From the NCBI GenBank assembly GCA_036023115.1, contig JAYKKT010000076.1:7754001-7818000 (forward strand): a stretch of DNA of 64,000 nt, read 5' to 3'. The position numbers and the translations under genes are program-made. The stretch comes from Brasenia schreberi (lineage: Eukaryota > Streptophyta > Magnoliopsida > Nymphaeales > Cabombaceae). Of this stretch, positions 33,559 through 45,959 are shown piece by piece. Positions within the stretch are counted from its first letter, which is position 1, and the number at the start of each line of letters is the position of its first letter. The notes below the pieces were generated by a model. It was not told the origin of the DNA. It saw only the letters and a list, made by a program, of their open reading frames with translations, and ran no database searches.

Positions 33559-35263
33559 ACAAGGAAATGAAGTTTCATTGCTGTTGACTATTGAGTATGA
33601 TTGACTTCGTGTGATTGGCTGATTCCTAATGAGTTGTGACTTATTCGACATGTTTCCTTCCCATATGAAGCATGTTATCTTATTAATATTGCATTCTCAT
33701 TGTTGTTGAGTATGATTCACTTTGTGTTGCTTGTTGATCTTGTGCAGTCATGTTTTTACATTCCACCTCTGCTCCAACCAAAGGAAAATTATGTCTAGAA
33801 TACCTCTTGATTAGTAATATGTTGCTTATGTTTTTATTTTTTAAGGGCATCCTTTTGCCCCAAAAGTATGATAGTTCTCTCTCTCACACACACATACAAA
33901 TTTATTAATTGTTCCTCTCTAAATGCATGAAGCAATTGGGACTCGATGCACCTTGGAGCAAAAGGAATTTAGAAGATCAGTTGAGACTTGTCTTGTTTGA
34001 AGCCTAGAAACAACTTTGTTTCTCTAAAATCACAAGGCTCTCTCGATGTAGGTGACTCTAATTGCGAGTATTGGGCCTTTTGGCCCTATGACAGCTTGAT
34101 CATTTAGATGTATTGAAGATGTAAATATCTTATAGATGTCTATAATTGTGAAGTGTAGAGCGAAAGCTGGAACTGGCAGTGAACCCCAAAATCGTGCTTC
34201 CAACCATTTGGTGTCATAGCTAAGAAAATTATCTTTTCTCGAATCTGTCTACCTGACTAACCCGTCAATGGTTGCAATTGCAGCCATGCTAATGATGCTC
34301 TCTAACAAAATGATGGAGAGCAGTTTGTCGGTATACATTTGTAATTCATAATTTATTGCTTTTGGATTGTTAGTGTTCCTTTTGTGATTGTCAATTTGTA
34401 ATTCTCATTGAATAAATGATGCTTGTTTATTTTCTGTGTTATGAATGTGTTTATGAAATCAAAGGTTTTTATTGCTTTGCCTTGAAATTGTTGTTTCTTT
34501 GCTTTTGAGTATAATTCACTTTGTATGATTAGTAGGTTTCTAGTGACTTATCAAAGCAATATAAATATATGTGGGTCAATCTGGCCCGGCCCATGGCCCA
34601 TTAAGGGCTGGGCTGGCCCACATTTTACATGGGCCCAAAAGGGCTAGGGCCGAGCATCTGTATCAATTGCCCAAGAGCAAATACCGCGGTGACACAAGGA
34701 CCATTGACGCAACCAACCTTTCATTGCCCTCCTGGTTTGGCTTAGTTTGTAGGGGTGCAGTCAAGCTAAGTTCAGCTCGAGTATAGGCAAGTTCAACTCA
34801 ACTCGAACAGAAATGTTGAGCTCGAGGTTCAATGTTTGAGCTCGAACTAGGACCAAATCCACTTAGATCAAGCTTCATTATAGAAGCTCAATCTTTTTGA
34901 GCTTGAAATAACCTTTAAGAAGATGTTGAAAAATTCCTTACTGTATGAGAGCATTGAAATTTGTCGAAGAAATTCTGATAAGGGACTGGATTGTGTGGTT
35001 CTGCAAGAAGCAATTTGAGTCAAAATGGTTTCATGAATTGTATACTTTCTACCAAAAGGGCTTAATAAGGTTTTGATACTACCTATTCCAAGATGGTTTA
35101 GGGTCTCAACCGCTAGAAAACAATAAAAAATATAAAAAATTCAAATTTATAGAAAAACCAAAGCGGTTTCGGTTTCATGAAAGGTGAAACTGAAACCCAA
35201 CCGAGTGGTCCTCAATTCCAAGCCCAGTTCCTGGCCTGGTTTGGTTTTGGTTGGAACGCCAAA
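33559..35263. repeat. Spacer (g), long form with LTR-end remnant
   Basis: Copy of 9444-11150 with one CT unit fewer. Primer-binding-site-like sequence at 34209-34222, hairpin at 34575-34658. Confidence 0.5.
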
Positions 35264-36960
35264 CCGATTTGAAACCAACCATGTTTAAGGCATTCTTTGA
35301 CATTGCAGTCAATGCATAATATCTCTATGTTTATAGCTCTTTCTAACGCCTCATTTGTTCTTTGCCTTCAATGAGAGACTGATTTAAATTTTTTAATGAC
35401 CATACCATGCAATTTTTGAGCCCCAATATTGATGAGCTCTCACCAACACTTAGCTTGTTTGCATATCGGGCTTGAGTTAATCTTATCTCGACCTGAGTAG
35501 GACTGAGCTGAGTTTGAGCTGTCATGAAAGTGATCTTGGTGGGTATCTTACATGTAGCTCAATGCATTTACTCTCCTTGATGACAAGACTCTAGTGGTAG
35601 ATAGAAATTCAAAGTGACATAATAGCCTACGATAGTACAAATCTGATTTTTCTCGTAACTCTAAAAAACACTATTTTCAATGATTAAAACCATCGGAGAA
35701 GCCATTTGAGATAGTTTCAACCAAGAGGAGTAAGTCAAAACCTAGGAAAATATCTGCCAAAAATACGACAGAAGAATTCCCAAAAGACCTCAAAAATACA
35801 TGGATAACTTTAAGAAAGAACCTACCAGGTCGAAATGGTGGAGAAAAATGCATTTCCAGCAACTGACCGAATAATCGAAAATGTTTTGTTGAACCGCCAG
35901 GAATAAATTTCCAGTATTAGAAATTTTTGCTCAGAAATAAGTAAAGCATTGAAATAAATTTTTGAAACCATTGGGAAAATCTTTTATTGCGATGATTCAA
36001 ATGTCTCAAATATTATTTCACATGCTTATACTAACCGCCACAAATAATGTATGAGAATCATTCAAAAAAGATATTTGCGGTACTTAAACCGCTAGGATAT
36101 GTTTAGCAAAGAATCGCTAGAAATATACTTGCACTTGTAATTCAATGGTTTTAATCTATCACAAATTAATTTTATTTATTTATTTTGGGAATAGGATTCC
36201 ATCATATTCCCTGATATACAATATCAAATAATCAAAGTACAACTTACCTTGCAAATTAATATATTTAGATATAAAAGTATCATGAAAATAACTAAAGTAA
36301 CAAACATTTGTAAAGTTTTCACAATTAGCCACATATACCAAAGTAATGAGGATAATACAAGTGTCGTATAGGGCCGAATATAAAATATATCAAGTCCAAT
36401 ATAGCCAAATAGCTAGGCTAATTTGAAAAGGAGTACATAAATGCCATGCAGGCTAAATATAAGAAGATCAATACCAATGTTTATCCTCAAGGAAATTCTA
36501 ATGCGTGAGAGATCGCAGTCAATCATCTCTAACATTTTTTGTATTCCGTGCTTACTGTAATAGCATATTAAAACATAAGTATTGAAAGATATAAATGACC
36601 ACCATTATGAAAGTAATATATAATAGAAAAGTTTAATTTCTTGTATTATCTAACAATCATAAAATTAAATGCTAAAAATACTATGTGATGCAATATTCCC
36701 ACAATAGTCAATAGTACAAATTTGAAGCAATATAACAAAGAACTGCTCTCATATGGAACATTGTTTCAAATGCCATGTATATAGATGATTACAACCCCAC
36801 ACATATAAGATAGTGAAGGATTACTACAAGGGTAGATGATTACTTGGATGATCGTTGTTGTACATAACTATGTAATCCTACTAAGTCATGCACCATGTGG
36901 CATATCTTCATGACTTAAAAGATAAATTTGTCATGATTTAGTATGCTATACAAAAAAGCA

Positions 36961-37006
<46 letters not shown>

Positions 37007-37246
37007 TTATAGTATATGAGATTTGCTTGAGCATCCATTCTTTGTTATACAATAACATTGAGAAAGTTTCCCAAAGGCATCCTCTAATAATGTCATTCAA
37101 TTTCATAGGGATCAATTCCATGTTGCCTTCTCTTAGAAAAAAGGTTTTCTTGGATGAACCTTGGATTAAAGTCGTCTAGAATAAAAGCCACACCAGGGTT
37201 GTTGAGGTGATTTGCAGGCACTATGGTTGGCTTGCTTTCCATCTTC
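35264..37246. other. Spacer (h), copy in the PG2 block
   Basis: Same as 11151-13139 except for AT repeat length. No gene. Confidence 0.4.
36967..37004. repeat. AT microsatellite, 19 units
   Basis: (AT)19, three units shorter than its counterpart at 12854. Confidence 0.95.
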
Positions 37247-37904
37247 CAAGTTAGGTGTCTTCTAGCCCAGTGATTTTGCGAATTTGTTGTTTAGTCCTAT
37301 ATTTGTTGTCTTAATTGTATCAAACTTTTGTTTCCTTACATGTCTAATTGCACAGTAAACCAGAACTCCTTAGCTCTAGGATTAAGCTACAAGCCCTTCT
37401 CGTTGAAGTTCTTGGGTTTAAAGGTAAAACCACAGGCATTTAAAACTTAAAAATCCAAATTTCCATTTCTAATACAAGCGCATGTAATCATCAAAACATC
37501 TCATATTATGCTCCAAAAGGCAAAGAGAATACTTACCAATATCGAAATGCCAAAACCCAACTTTATAGAATTACATGTGCACACACTGAATCTTTAATGC
37601 TTTCAATCTTGACATTAGAAAATCATAAAAATATGTTCATGCACAATGGCAGATCGACATTGTGGCCTGAAATTTTAGAAAATTTTGAATTAAGTATCAA
37701 ACTTTTCAAAGCAATTTGAAAAATTTAAAACCTCTCAACTTGAACTTGAGGTTCGCTCCACCCAATGCAAATTTCTGCATCCATTGGGTTCTTATTTGTA
37801 ACAGAGTAGGCTGTTATATTGTCAATCACCTTACAGTGCTGGTATTTTAGATTTTGTTTGTGTAAAAGCACTTTTCATACATTGTCTAACACTATGGGTC
37901 ACCT
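37247..37904. other. Spacer at the head of a (j) block
   Basis: Copy of 13140-13797. No gene. Confidence 0.55.
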
Positions 37905-38042
37905 ATGGAGACAAGCACGGCCTTTCAGGTTGTGCTCTTGTTCGTGTTTTTGGTGCAATACTTCATGTGCAAAGTTGGTGCTTTAGAGTCAAAGGTCATA
38001 GAGATGCACACTAAAATCAAACCCCCTAGTGCATGCAAGTGA
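37905..38042 (+). CDS. Small secreted-peptide-like ORF, 45 aa (j-type)
   Basis: Copy of 13798-13935, ending PPSACK. Confidence 0.4.
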   Translation: METSTAFQVVLLFVFLVQYFMCKVGALESKVIEMHTKIKPPSACK

Positions 38043-38417
38043 AAAAATTAGGCAAACATTGCAAGCATTGTTGAAATTACAACCATGAGTGCAAAATGAA
38101 GGCAACCATCTAACCATTTTTTTTCTCTAGTCTTTTTTACAAGGAAAGACAGTATACATAATGAGGTTATTAGAAATAAGTTGAGAGTAATGCCATAATT
38201 AGGAAAATCGATTAAGAATGTGACCAAAGGAAGCTAAAGTAACAAGGTATAAAAAACTAGATTATAAAAATATTAAAGAGAAAGAGAAAGACCACAAAAG
38301 TGTTAAAAAAATAATAAAGAATGATCTAGCTCATGTTGAGTTAACATGACATATGATAGGGCCACATGGAAACAAAGAATTCACATAGTAGACCCATCTA
38401 GTATTGGAAAAGATTTA

Positions 38418-38517
38418 ATTGTTGTTGTTGTTGTAGAATGGGGCAGTTGAAGGTAGGCGCATGCCCCAAGTATCGTACTCATGACCTTCAACTTGTGCTT
38501 GAAATACACCATGCGAG
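38418..38517 (-). mobile_element. Short SINE-like element ending in (AAC)n
   Basis: Copy of 14311-14410. Confidence 0.4.
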
Positions 38518-38606
38518 AAATATTTTACTAAATGTAGCATACGCAAAAATAAATTGTTAATAAGGAATTAAAATCTCTCACCCAAAAACTCCAAGAATAG
38601 GGCCTT

Positions 38607-40172
38607 CATCCTTATGGCCTATGTTAAATTGTTATCTAGCTTATCTCTGGATTGATCAAGGATCTTTGCATGTGAAATAGATCCCCACCTCCTTAGATGA
38701 CATGGGTTGGGTTTTTTTTCAAACCACATCTCATATGGTATATTAAATAAAGCCTTACATGATATTTTATTGAGTTTGTACATAGCTATAATTGTTGCTT
38801 CTCCCCAAAATATCCTTGGTAGAGAAGCATCAATTAACATTTACCTTATAATATTTAATAAAGTCTTATTATATGTTTCGGATACACGATTCTATTGAGG
38901 TGTACTGGGCATTATATTTTGTTTTGCAACACCAAAGTGTTTACAGAATTTCATAAATTCTGTAGAGGTATATTTACCACCTCCATTTGATCTTAAAACT
39001 TTAATTGAATGCCCTAGTTGATTTTGAACTTCTACTTATATTTTTTAAAAGCTTAAAGTGCCTCAAATTTATGTCCTAAGAGATATAAATACTTATATCT
39101 CGAGCAATGATCGATAAAGGTTATAAAATAAATCTTTCCTCGATGTGACCTTACTCTCAAGGGTCTAAATAAATCCATGTGAATGACCTCGAACAGGGTT
39201 GTTGCCCTTGTTGTCTCTTTGTGAAAAACTTTTATTCTGATTTTTCCTTGTATACAAGCTTCACACTTGTTGAAAGTATTTTCTAAAATCTTAATAGTAA
39301 GTCAAAGTTGATAATTTCCTTAACTTTTTCAAACTTATATGCCCAAGGTGTTTATGCAATACATTCACATCAACATTAAATGCACAATCAATATAAGCAA
39401 AACGACTTTTATTCTTATTAATTTAAATATGAATAGTCCATGTTCTACATCAAATTCTCCAAAAAAAACTCTCCCATGTCTCTCCATAGTCAACTTGATA
39501 GAACAAACTTTACCTCAAAACCTTTTTTCACCAAAATAGGGACCAAAACTAGATTGCGCCTTATAAATGACACAATCAATACATTAGTCAATACAATTGG
39601 TATGGTTTGTATAAATATTGTAAATGATCCAATACCCAGAACATCCGAAAAAGTATTATTTCCCATGTGCACCCGGTGTTCTCCTAGTTCGTACTCCTTT
39701 AGATCCATTGCCCATTTTTTCATCTTCGAGATATGTCTAATTGCTCTAGAGTTAATCCACCAACCAGTCACCTGATGGTCCATATAAACATATTGCGATA
39801 TCATGTAGATTATGTCCTACTTCTCTAATTGTTCGCGTTGTAGGTTGTTTCCTCCTCTCTTATTGTTGCGGCAATCTCTCTTATAGTGTCCCATTTTTCA
39901 ACAGTTGAAACACTTGACCCGAAAAATGGTTTTTTGTGTTTTCTTAATTGATTGACATCCCATTTTGTTATTTTTGTGAAGCTTTCTGTTTGATTTATTT
40001 CTTCTTTGGTTGGGTTTGGAAATAGACCCTATCTCATCTTCTACTAGTAACAATTTTTCTTTTCTGTGTTTACTCATATGTTCTTGCTCAGTTGTTAGTT
40101 ATAGGGGCAATTCAGAAATATTGACTTCAGGCCATAGTCTAAACTTTCATGTTTGGAAGTTTAGACCGTTTA
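38607..40172 (-). mobile_element. Decayed Ty1-copia internal region
   Basis: Copy of 14500-16065 with the same lesions: TGA in the gag knuckle, WWINSRAI in the protease, LRSNGGG and a stop in the integrase. Confidence 0.85.
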
Positions 40173-40709
40173 ACTTTCCTGTCTTTGCTAGTTTTGACAC
40201 ACATATTGTAGAGCTCATTTTTATGTCTTCGACAATTATAACAAACAAACGGTCTAAAAAGAAAATATTTGTCAAGCAACAAAACACAAATAACATAACT
40301 CTAATTAGCACGATGCAAAAGATAAAAAAGATGAGCTAAAAATAACTCATTTTTAATATAAAAAGTAGTTGGGATAACTCTGTAATTTTTTACAAAAAAA
40401 ATTCCTGCCTTTGTTAATTTCCAAAACACTAGGGTTAAATGAATCACTTTATCTCTTTGTTCGTTTTGGTAATTTTTCAGAAAGATCAAGGACAGAACAA
40501 TAACCTAGTGTTTGGTATTTTTGAAAATTCGTCACTCATCGGAGGTAAATTCATAATTTTTCCCTTAGTCCTATTTCGTAATTTCCTTAAAAGGGCAAGG
40601 ACAAATCTATCTTTTGACATAGTGATAGTATTGTAATAAATTTGACCGGAAAGGACACAAAAGTAACTTAATATCCTATTTTTTTTAATTTTCTAGAGGG
40701 CAAAACAGT
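40173..40709. other. Spacer between copia remnant and exon-3 fragment
   Basis: Copy of 16066-16602; nothing recognised. Confidence 0.5.
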
Positions 40710-40997
40710 CTTTTACCTTTTCAACTTAGTAATAAATTAGTATTTGGGTTTTGCAGGCATTCACATTGCTGTCACAGTAATGCTTGTGAAACACATTATT
40801 CATGGCGACTCCATTGAAGACGATACCCTTGGAAAAACCATTTTTGCTCTTTGGCCACGATTTTATCCTTAATCCACTGGTGGAACACTTGAAAACATTA
40901 TTCTTCACCACAACGTTTTGCAAGCGGGCATGACGTTTTTCCCTAAGCTATCAATACTGCCACTAAAACAAGTCAAAGTTACATGATTAAGAAAAGA
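40710..40997 (-). pseudogene. Polygalacturonase exon-3 fragment (j-type, frame open)
   Basis: Copy of 16603-16890, with LRIKSW and [12 protein letters not shown]. Confidence 0.85.
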
Positions 40998-41174
40998 ACA
41001 TAATTGTAATTCAAATTCTTAACTCCATTCAAGCATAAGTAATTGTATTGATGCGTTGGAAGGCCCAAGACTCGACTTCTAATAACTCAACCTCTACTTC
41101 CAACTCAACAATCCCTTTAAACTTATTTTTGCTTCCAGCCTTCGTATCAAGTAAATGTTTAATTTAAGCTCCTC

Positions 41175-41255
41175 ACCATTGTTCCACCCGGTTGCCTCCA
41201 ATCATCTGGTAGGTCGAGTTCCACTCTTCTGGGTCTTGTAAACAACAATATTTGA
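41175..41255 (+). pseudogene. Inverted polygalacturonase exon-4 3' end
   Basis: Copy of 17068-17148. Confidence 0.75.
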
Positions 41256-42141
41256 TCTACCATCAATTGGATTTCATTTCTTTATCTGTAATGAAGTAAG
41301 AATATTGGAACAAGGGAGTTGACATATTCATCTATACTGAATTTGTAATAACATGAAGACAACATATATTTTTTAAGGTACGAACAAAGTTGATCATATT
41401 CTTTCATTTGAAAATCTTAATGCTGGTTGATTTCTGAATTTGCATAACGCTTGGTTTTCTCTTAAATACTTTTTGAATGATGAAAAACAAGACCGCATGA
41501 AGAGACGAAAACCACATCTATTGAGATGGATAGATTGAGGTTAAAGTTGAAGATGAAGGTTCTTTTGATTGAACCCCCTAGCCAGGAGGATAATAGATTT
41601 CTTTCACGAGCTAACATGGTGTTCCCTTTAGTTAAAGCACAGAACTTTAAGCACTAGGGAGTTTGTCTTCTAATTAGATGTTTCAGTTGGTATATGCCAC
41701 GGTTAATGGTGTTCCACTTACAAGGGGCTGGCCAAAGGCAGGTATACATGCTCTGAAATCGAACTCACGATCTGCATCTTGTGAACAACATGCCATTCCA
41801 GAAGAACAAACGCCCGGAGTGCATACTTTATTCTAAAAACTAGCTAGAAAACATTAATTGCCCAAACATGCAAGATCCAGAGTTCAACTGGCAGGGCACC
41901 CAGATTCCCTTGTGCTGGTGGGAAGGGGAGATGTGTGAATGTGTATGTCACCCTTCAGCCTCCTGTTGTGAGAAAAAAGGATCAGCGTGCCGGAAGTGGC
42001 ACTTGTCCTGGATTAATGGAACCCATAAAAGGACCAATCTCTAGAGGACGATTCAATCTGTGGACCAAAAATCATATCCAGATCTTGTTTCAATCTTAAC
42101 TGCCCATACTGGGGCATGTACCGAAAAAGGTTTTTCGAGGC
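41256..42141. other. Spacer (b) without a following gene
   Basis: Copy of 17149-18034, ending at the composite junction. Confidence 0.6.
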
Positions 42142-42169
42142 CCCCCTAGCCAGGAGTCAATTTCCTTTG
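42142..42169. other. Composite rearrangement junction, second copy
   Basis: Same two-patch junction as 18035-18062. Its presence in both places shows the junction formed before the 24-kb duplication. Confidence 0.75.
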
Positions 42170-42871
42170 TTGAGGTGATTTGCAGGCACTATGGTTGGCT
42201 TGCTTTCCATCTTCCAAGTTAGGTGTCTTCTGGCCCCGTGATTTTGCGAATTTGTTGTTTAGTCCTATATTTGTTGTCTTAATTGTATCAAACTTTTGTT
42301 TCCTTACATGTCCAATTGCACAGTAAACCATAACTCCTTAGCTCTAGGATTAAGCTACAAGCCCTTTTCGTTGAAGTTCTTCGGTTTAAAGGTAAAACCA
42401 CTGGCATTTAAAACTTAAAATCCAAATTTCCGTTTCTAATACATGCGCTTGTAATCATCAAAACATCTCATATTATGCTCCAAAAGGCAAAGAGAATACT
42501 TACCAATATCGAAATGCCAAAACCCAACTTTATAGAATTACATGTGCACACATTGAATCTTTAATGCTTTCAATCTTGACATTAGAAAATCATAAAAATA
42601 TGTTCATGCACAATGGCAGATCGACATTGTGGCCTGAAATTTTAGCAAATTTTGAATTAAGTATCAAACTTTTCAAAGCAATTTGAAAAATTTAAAACCT
42701 CTCAACTTGAACTTGAGGTTCGCTCCACCCAATGCAAATTTCTGCATCCACTTGGTTCTTATTTGTAACAGAGTAGGCTGTTATATTGTCAGTCACCTTA
42801 CAATGCTGATATTTTAGGTTTTGTTTGTGTAAAAGCACTTTTCGTACATTGTCTAACACTACGGGTCACCT
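42170..42871. other. Spacer at the head of the PG3 (a) block
   Basis: Shares its diagnostic bases ('cactggcattt', 'tttagcaaatt', 'cacttggttc') with 18063-18763, not with 1-651. No gene. Confidence 0.55.
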
Positions 42872-43021
42872 ATGGCGACAAGCACAGCCTTTCAGGTTGT
42901 GCTCTTATTCGTGTTTTTGGTGCAATACTTCATGTGCAAAGTTGGTGCTTTAGAGTCAAAGGTCATAGAGATGCACACTAAAATCAAACCACCTGGTGCA
43001 TTGTTGAAATTACAACCATGA
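42872..43021 (+). CDS. Small secreted-peptide-like ORF, 49 aa (a-type)
   Basis: Same protein as 652-801, with the TTA codon also seen at 18764-18913. Confidence 0.4.
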   Translation: MATSTAFQVVLLFVFLVQYFMCKVGALESKVIEMHTKIKPPGALLKLQP

Positions 43022-43236
43022 GTGCAAAATGAAGGCAACCATCTAACCATTTTTTTTTCAGTCTTTTTTACAAGGAAAGACAGTATACATAATGAGGTTA
43101 TTAGAAATAAGTTGAGAGTAATGCCATAATGAGGAAAATCGTTTAAGAATGTGATCAAAGGAAGCTAAAGTAACAAGGTATAAAAAACTAGATTATAAAA
43201 ATAAAAATTTAAAGAGAAGCTTGTTGAAACACTTTG

Positions 43237-43564
43237 TTAATTGTTTCCTCCTCTCTTATTGTTGCGGCAATCTCTCTTATAGTGTCCCATTTTTCTACAG
43301 TTGAAACACTTGACCCGAAAAATGGTTTTTTGTATTCTCGTAATTGATTGACATCCCATTTTGTTATTTTTGCGAAGCTTTCTCTTTGATTTATTTCTTC
43401 TTTGGTTGGGTTTGGAGCTAGACCCTATCTCATCTTCTACTAGTAACAATTTTTCTTTTCTGTTTTTACTCATATGTTCTTACTCAGTTGCTAGTTTTAG
43501 GGGCAATTCAGAAATGTTGATTTCAGGCCATAGTCTAAACTTTCATGTTTGTAAGTTTAGACCG
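43237..43564 (-). mobile_element. Ty1-copia gag fragment with zinc knuckle
   Basis: Knuckle intact. The sequence just before the deletion breakpoint has 'aaataaaaattt' where other copies have 'aaatatt'. Confidence 0.75.
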
Positions 43565-44119
43565 TTTAACTTTCCTGTCTTTGCTAGTTTTGACACACAT
43601 ATTGTAGAGCTCATTTTTATGTCTTCGGCAATTATAACAAACAAACGGTCTAAAAGGATAATATTTGTCAAGCAACAAAACACAAATAACATAACTCTAA
43701 TTAGCACGATGCAGAATATAAAAAAGATTAGCTGAAAATAACTCATTTTTAATATAAAAAGTAGTTGGGATAACTCCGTAATTTTTTTTCAAAAAAAATT
43801 CCTGCCTTTGTTAATTTCCAAAACACTAGGGGTAAATGAATCACTTTATCTGTTTGTTCGTTTTTGTAATTTTTCAGAAAGATCAAGGACAGAACAATAA
43901 CTTAGTGTTTGGTATTTTTGAAAATTCGTCACTGATCGGGGCTAAATTCATAATTTTTTCCTTAGTACTATTTCATAATTTCCTTAAAAGGGCAAGGACA
44001 TAGTGGAAGTATTGTAATAAATTTGACCGGAAAGGGCTGAAAAGTTACTTAATATCCTATTTTTTTTAATTTTCTAGAGGGCAAAATTAACTTTTCGCCG
44101 GAATAAGGCCAAAATAGTC
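43565..44119. other. Spacer between gag scrap and exon-3 fragment
   Basis: Nothing recognised. Substitutions relative to the other (a) copies become frequent here. Confidence 0.5.
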
Positions 44120-44390
44120 TTTTAACTTTTCAACTTAGTAATAAATTAGTATTTGGGTTTTGCAGGCATTCACATTGCTGTCACAGGAATGCTTGCGATG
44201 GCGACTCCATTGAAGACGGTACCTTTGGAAAAACCATCTGTGCTCTTTGGCCACGATTTTATCCTTAATCCACTGGTGGAACACTTGAAAACATTATTCT
44301 TCACCACAACGTTTTGCTTGCCGGCATAACGTTTTTCCCTAAGCTATCAATACTGCCACTAAAACAAGTCAAAGTTACATGATTAAGAAA
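44120..44390 (-). pseudogene. Polygalacturonase exon-3 fragment (a-type, decayed)
   Basis: Same broken fragment as 1897-2160. Confidence 0.8.
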
Positions 44391-44570
44391 AGAACATAAT
44401 TGTAATTCAAATTCTTAACTCCATTCAAGCATAAGTAATTGTATTGATGCGTTGGAAGGCCCAAGACTCGACTTCTAATAACTCAACCTCTACTTCCTAA
44501 TCAACAACCCCCTTAAACTTATTTTTGCTTCCAGCCTTCGTGCCAAGTAAATGTTTAATTTAAGCTCCTC

Positions 44571-44651
44571 ACCATTGTTCCACCCGGTTGCCTCCAATCA
44601 TCTGGTAGGTCGAGTTCCACTCTTCTGGGCCTTGTAAACAACAATATTTGA
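44571..44651 (+). pseudogene. Inverted polygalacturonase exon-4 3' end
   Basis: Frame and stop kept, as at 2347-2427. Confidence 0.75.
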
Positions 44652-45865
44652 TCTACCATCAATTGGATTTCATTTCTTTATCTGTAATGATGTAAAAATA
44701 TTGGAACAAGGGAGTTGACATATTCATCTATACTAAATTTGTAATAACATGAAGACAACATATATTTTTTAAGGTACGAACAAAGTTGATCATATTCTTT
44801 CATTTGAAAATCTTAATGCTGGTTGATTTCTGAATTTTCATAACTTTTGGTTTTCTCTTAAATACTTTTTTGAATGCTGAAAAACAAGACCGCATGAAGA
44901 GACGAAAACCACATCTATTGAGATGGATAGGTTGAGGTTAAAGTTGAAGATGAAGGTTCTTTTGATTGAACCCCCTAGCCAGGAGGATAGTAGATTTCTT
45001 TCACGAGCTAACATGGTGTTTCCATTAGTTAAAACACAGAACTTTAAGCACTAGGGAGTTTGTCTTCTAATTAGATGTTTCAGTTGGTATATGCCATGGT
45101 TAATGGTGTTCCACTTACAAGGGGAAGGCCAAAGGCAGGTATACATGCTCTGAAATCGAACTCACGATCTGCATCTTGTGAACAACATGCCATTCCAGAA
45201 GAACAAACGCCCGGAGTGCATACTTTATTCTAAAAACTAGCTAGAAAACATTAATTGCCCAAACATGCAAGATCCAGAGTTCAACTGGCAGGGCACCCAG
45301 ATTCCCTTGTGCTGGTGGGAAGGGGAGATGTGCGAATGTGTATGTCACCCTTCAGCCTCCTGTTGTGAGATAAAAGGATCAGCGTGCCGGAAGTGGCACT
45401 TGTCCTGGATTAATGGAACCCATAAAAGGACCAATCTCTAGAGGACGATTCAATCTGTGGACCAAAAATCATATCCAGATCTTGTTTCAATCTTAACTGC
45501 CCATACTGGGGCATGTACCGAAAAAGGTTTTTCGAGGCCCACCTGCGTCGGATCGTCCAGTTTGCGGGTGACGTTATTCAAGGTTTCTTAGGCCGAAAAG
45601 CCGTTCCTCTCTAGTGATCGTTTTCCGGGAACCTCGTTTACCTAAGCTTTTCACCCATCTTTTTGGGATTTGCAGTACACTTGCTCACAAATGCGTTATA
45701 ATACGTGGAGTGAAAAATGGATGCTGATGTTCATGAGAACTCAAGTTCGTTGAAGTTCAGTATATACTATGAAGAGAAACGATACTGCTACAGCAAATCA
45801 ATAACTCGATCATATCTTCACGACAAATAAATCCACATATGCTTTATTTGTACCTTGAACAATAA
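44652..45865. other. Spacer (b) downstream of PG3
   Basis: As 2428-3640 with scattered substitutions, such as 'aacttttgg' for 'aacgcttgg' near 44843. No gene. Confidence 0.5.
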
Positions 45866-45899
45866 ATGTCGTGTACATTACAAATGAGTGTCAATTTCC

Positions 45900-45925
45900 T
45901 TTATTCCAATCATTTTTACTTTATT
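45900..45925 (-). terminator. PG3 polyadenylation signals
   Basis: Minus-strand AATAAA at 45920-45925 and 45900-45905. Confidence 0.5.
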
Positions 45926-45959
45926 ACAGAAAAATAATTGAATCCACTGGACCAGAAAA

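Larger units (their letters stand above)
24110..43790. repeat. Right copy of the ~24.1-kb-period duplication
   Basis: Tracks 1-19700 with an offset that moves between 24107 and 24115 as small indels occur. Clear substitutions appear only near the right end: from about 43.05 kb there are indels ('ttttttttctcag' against 'tttttttttcag') and from about 43.8 kb base changes ('gaggtaaacg' against 'ggggtaaatg'). The copied segment therefore ends around there. Confidence 0.9.
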
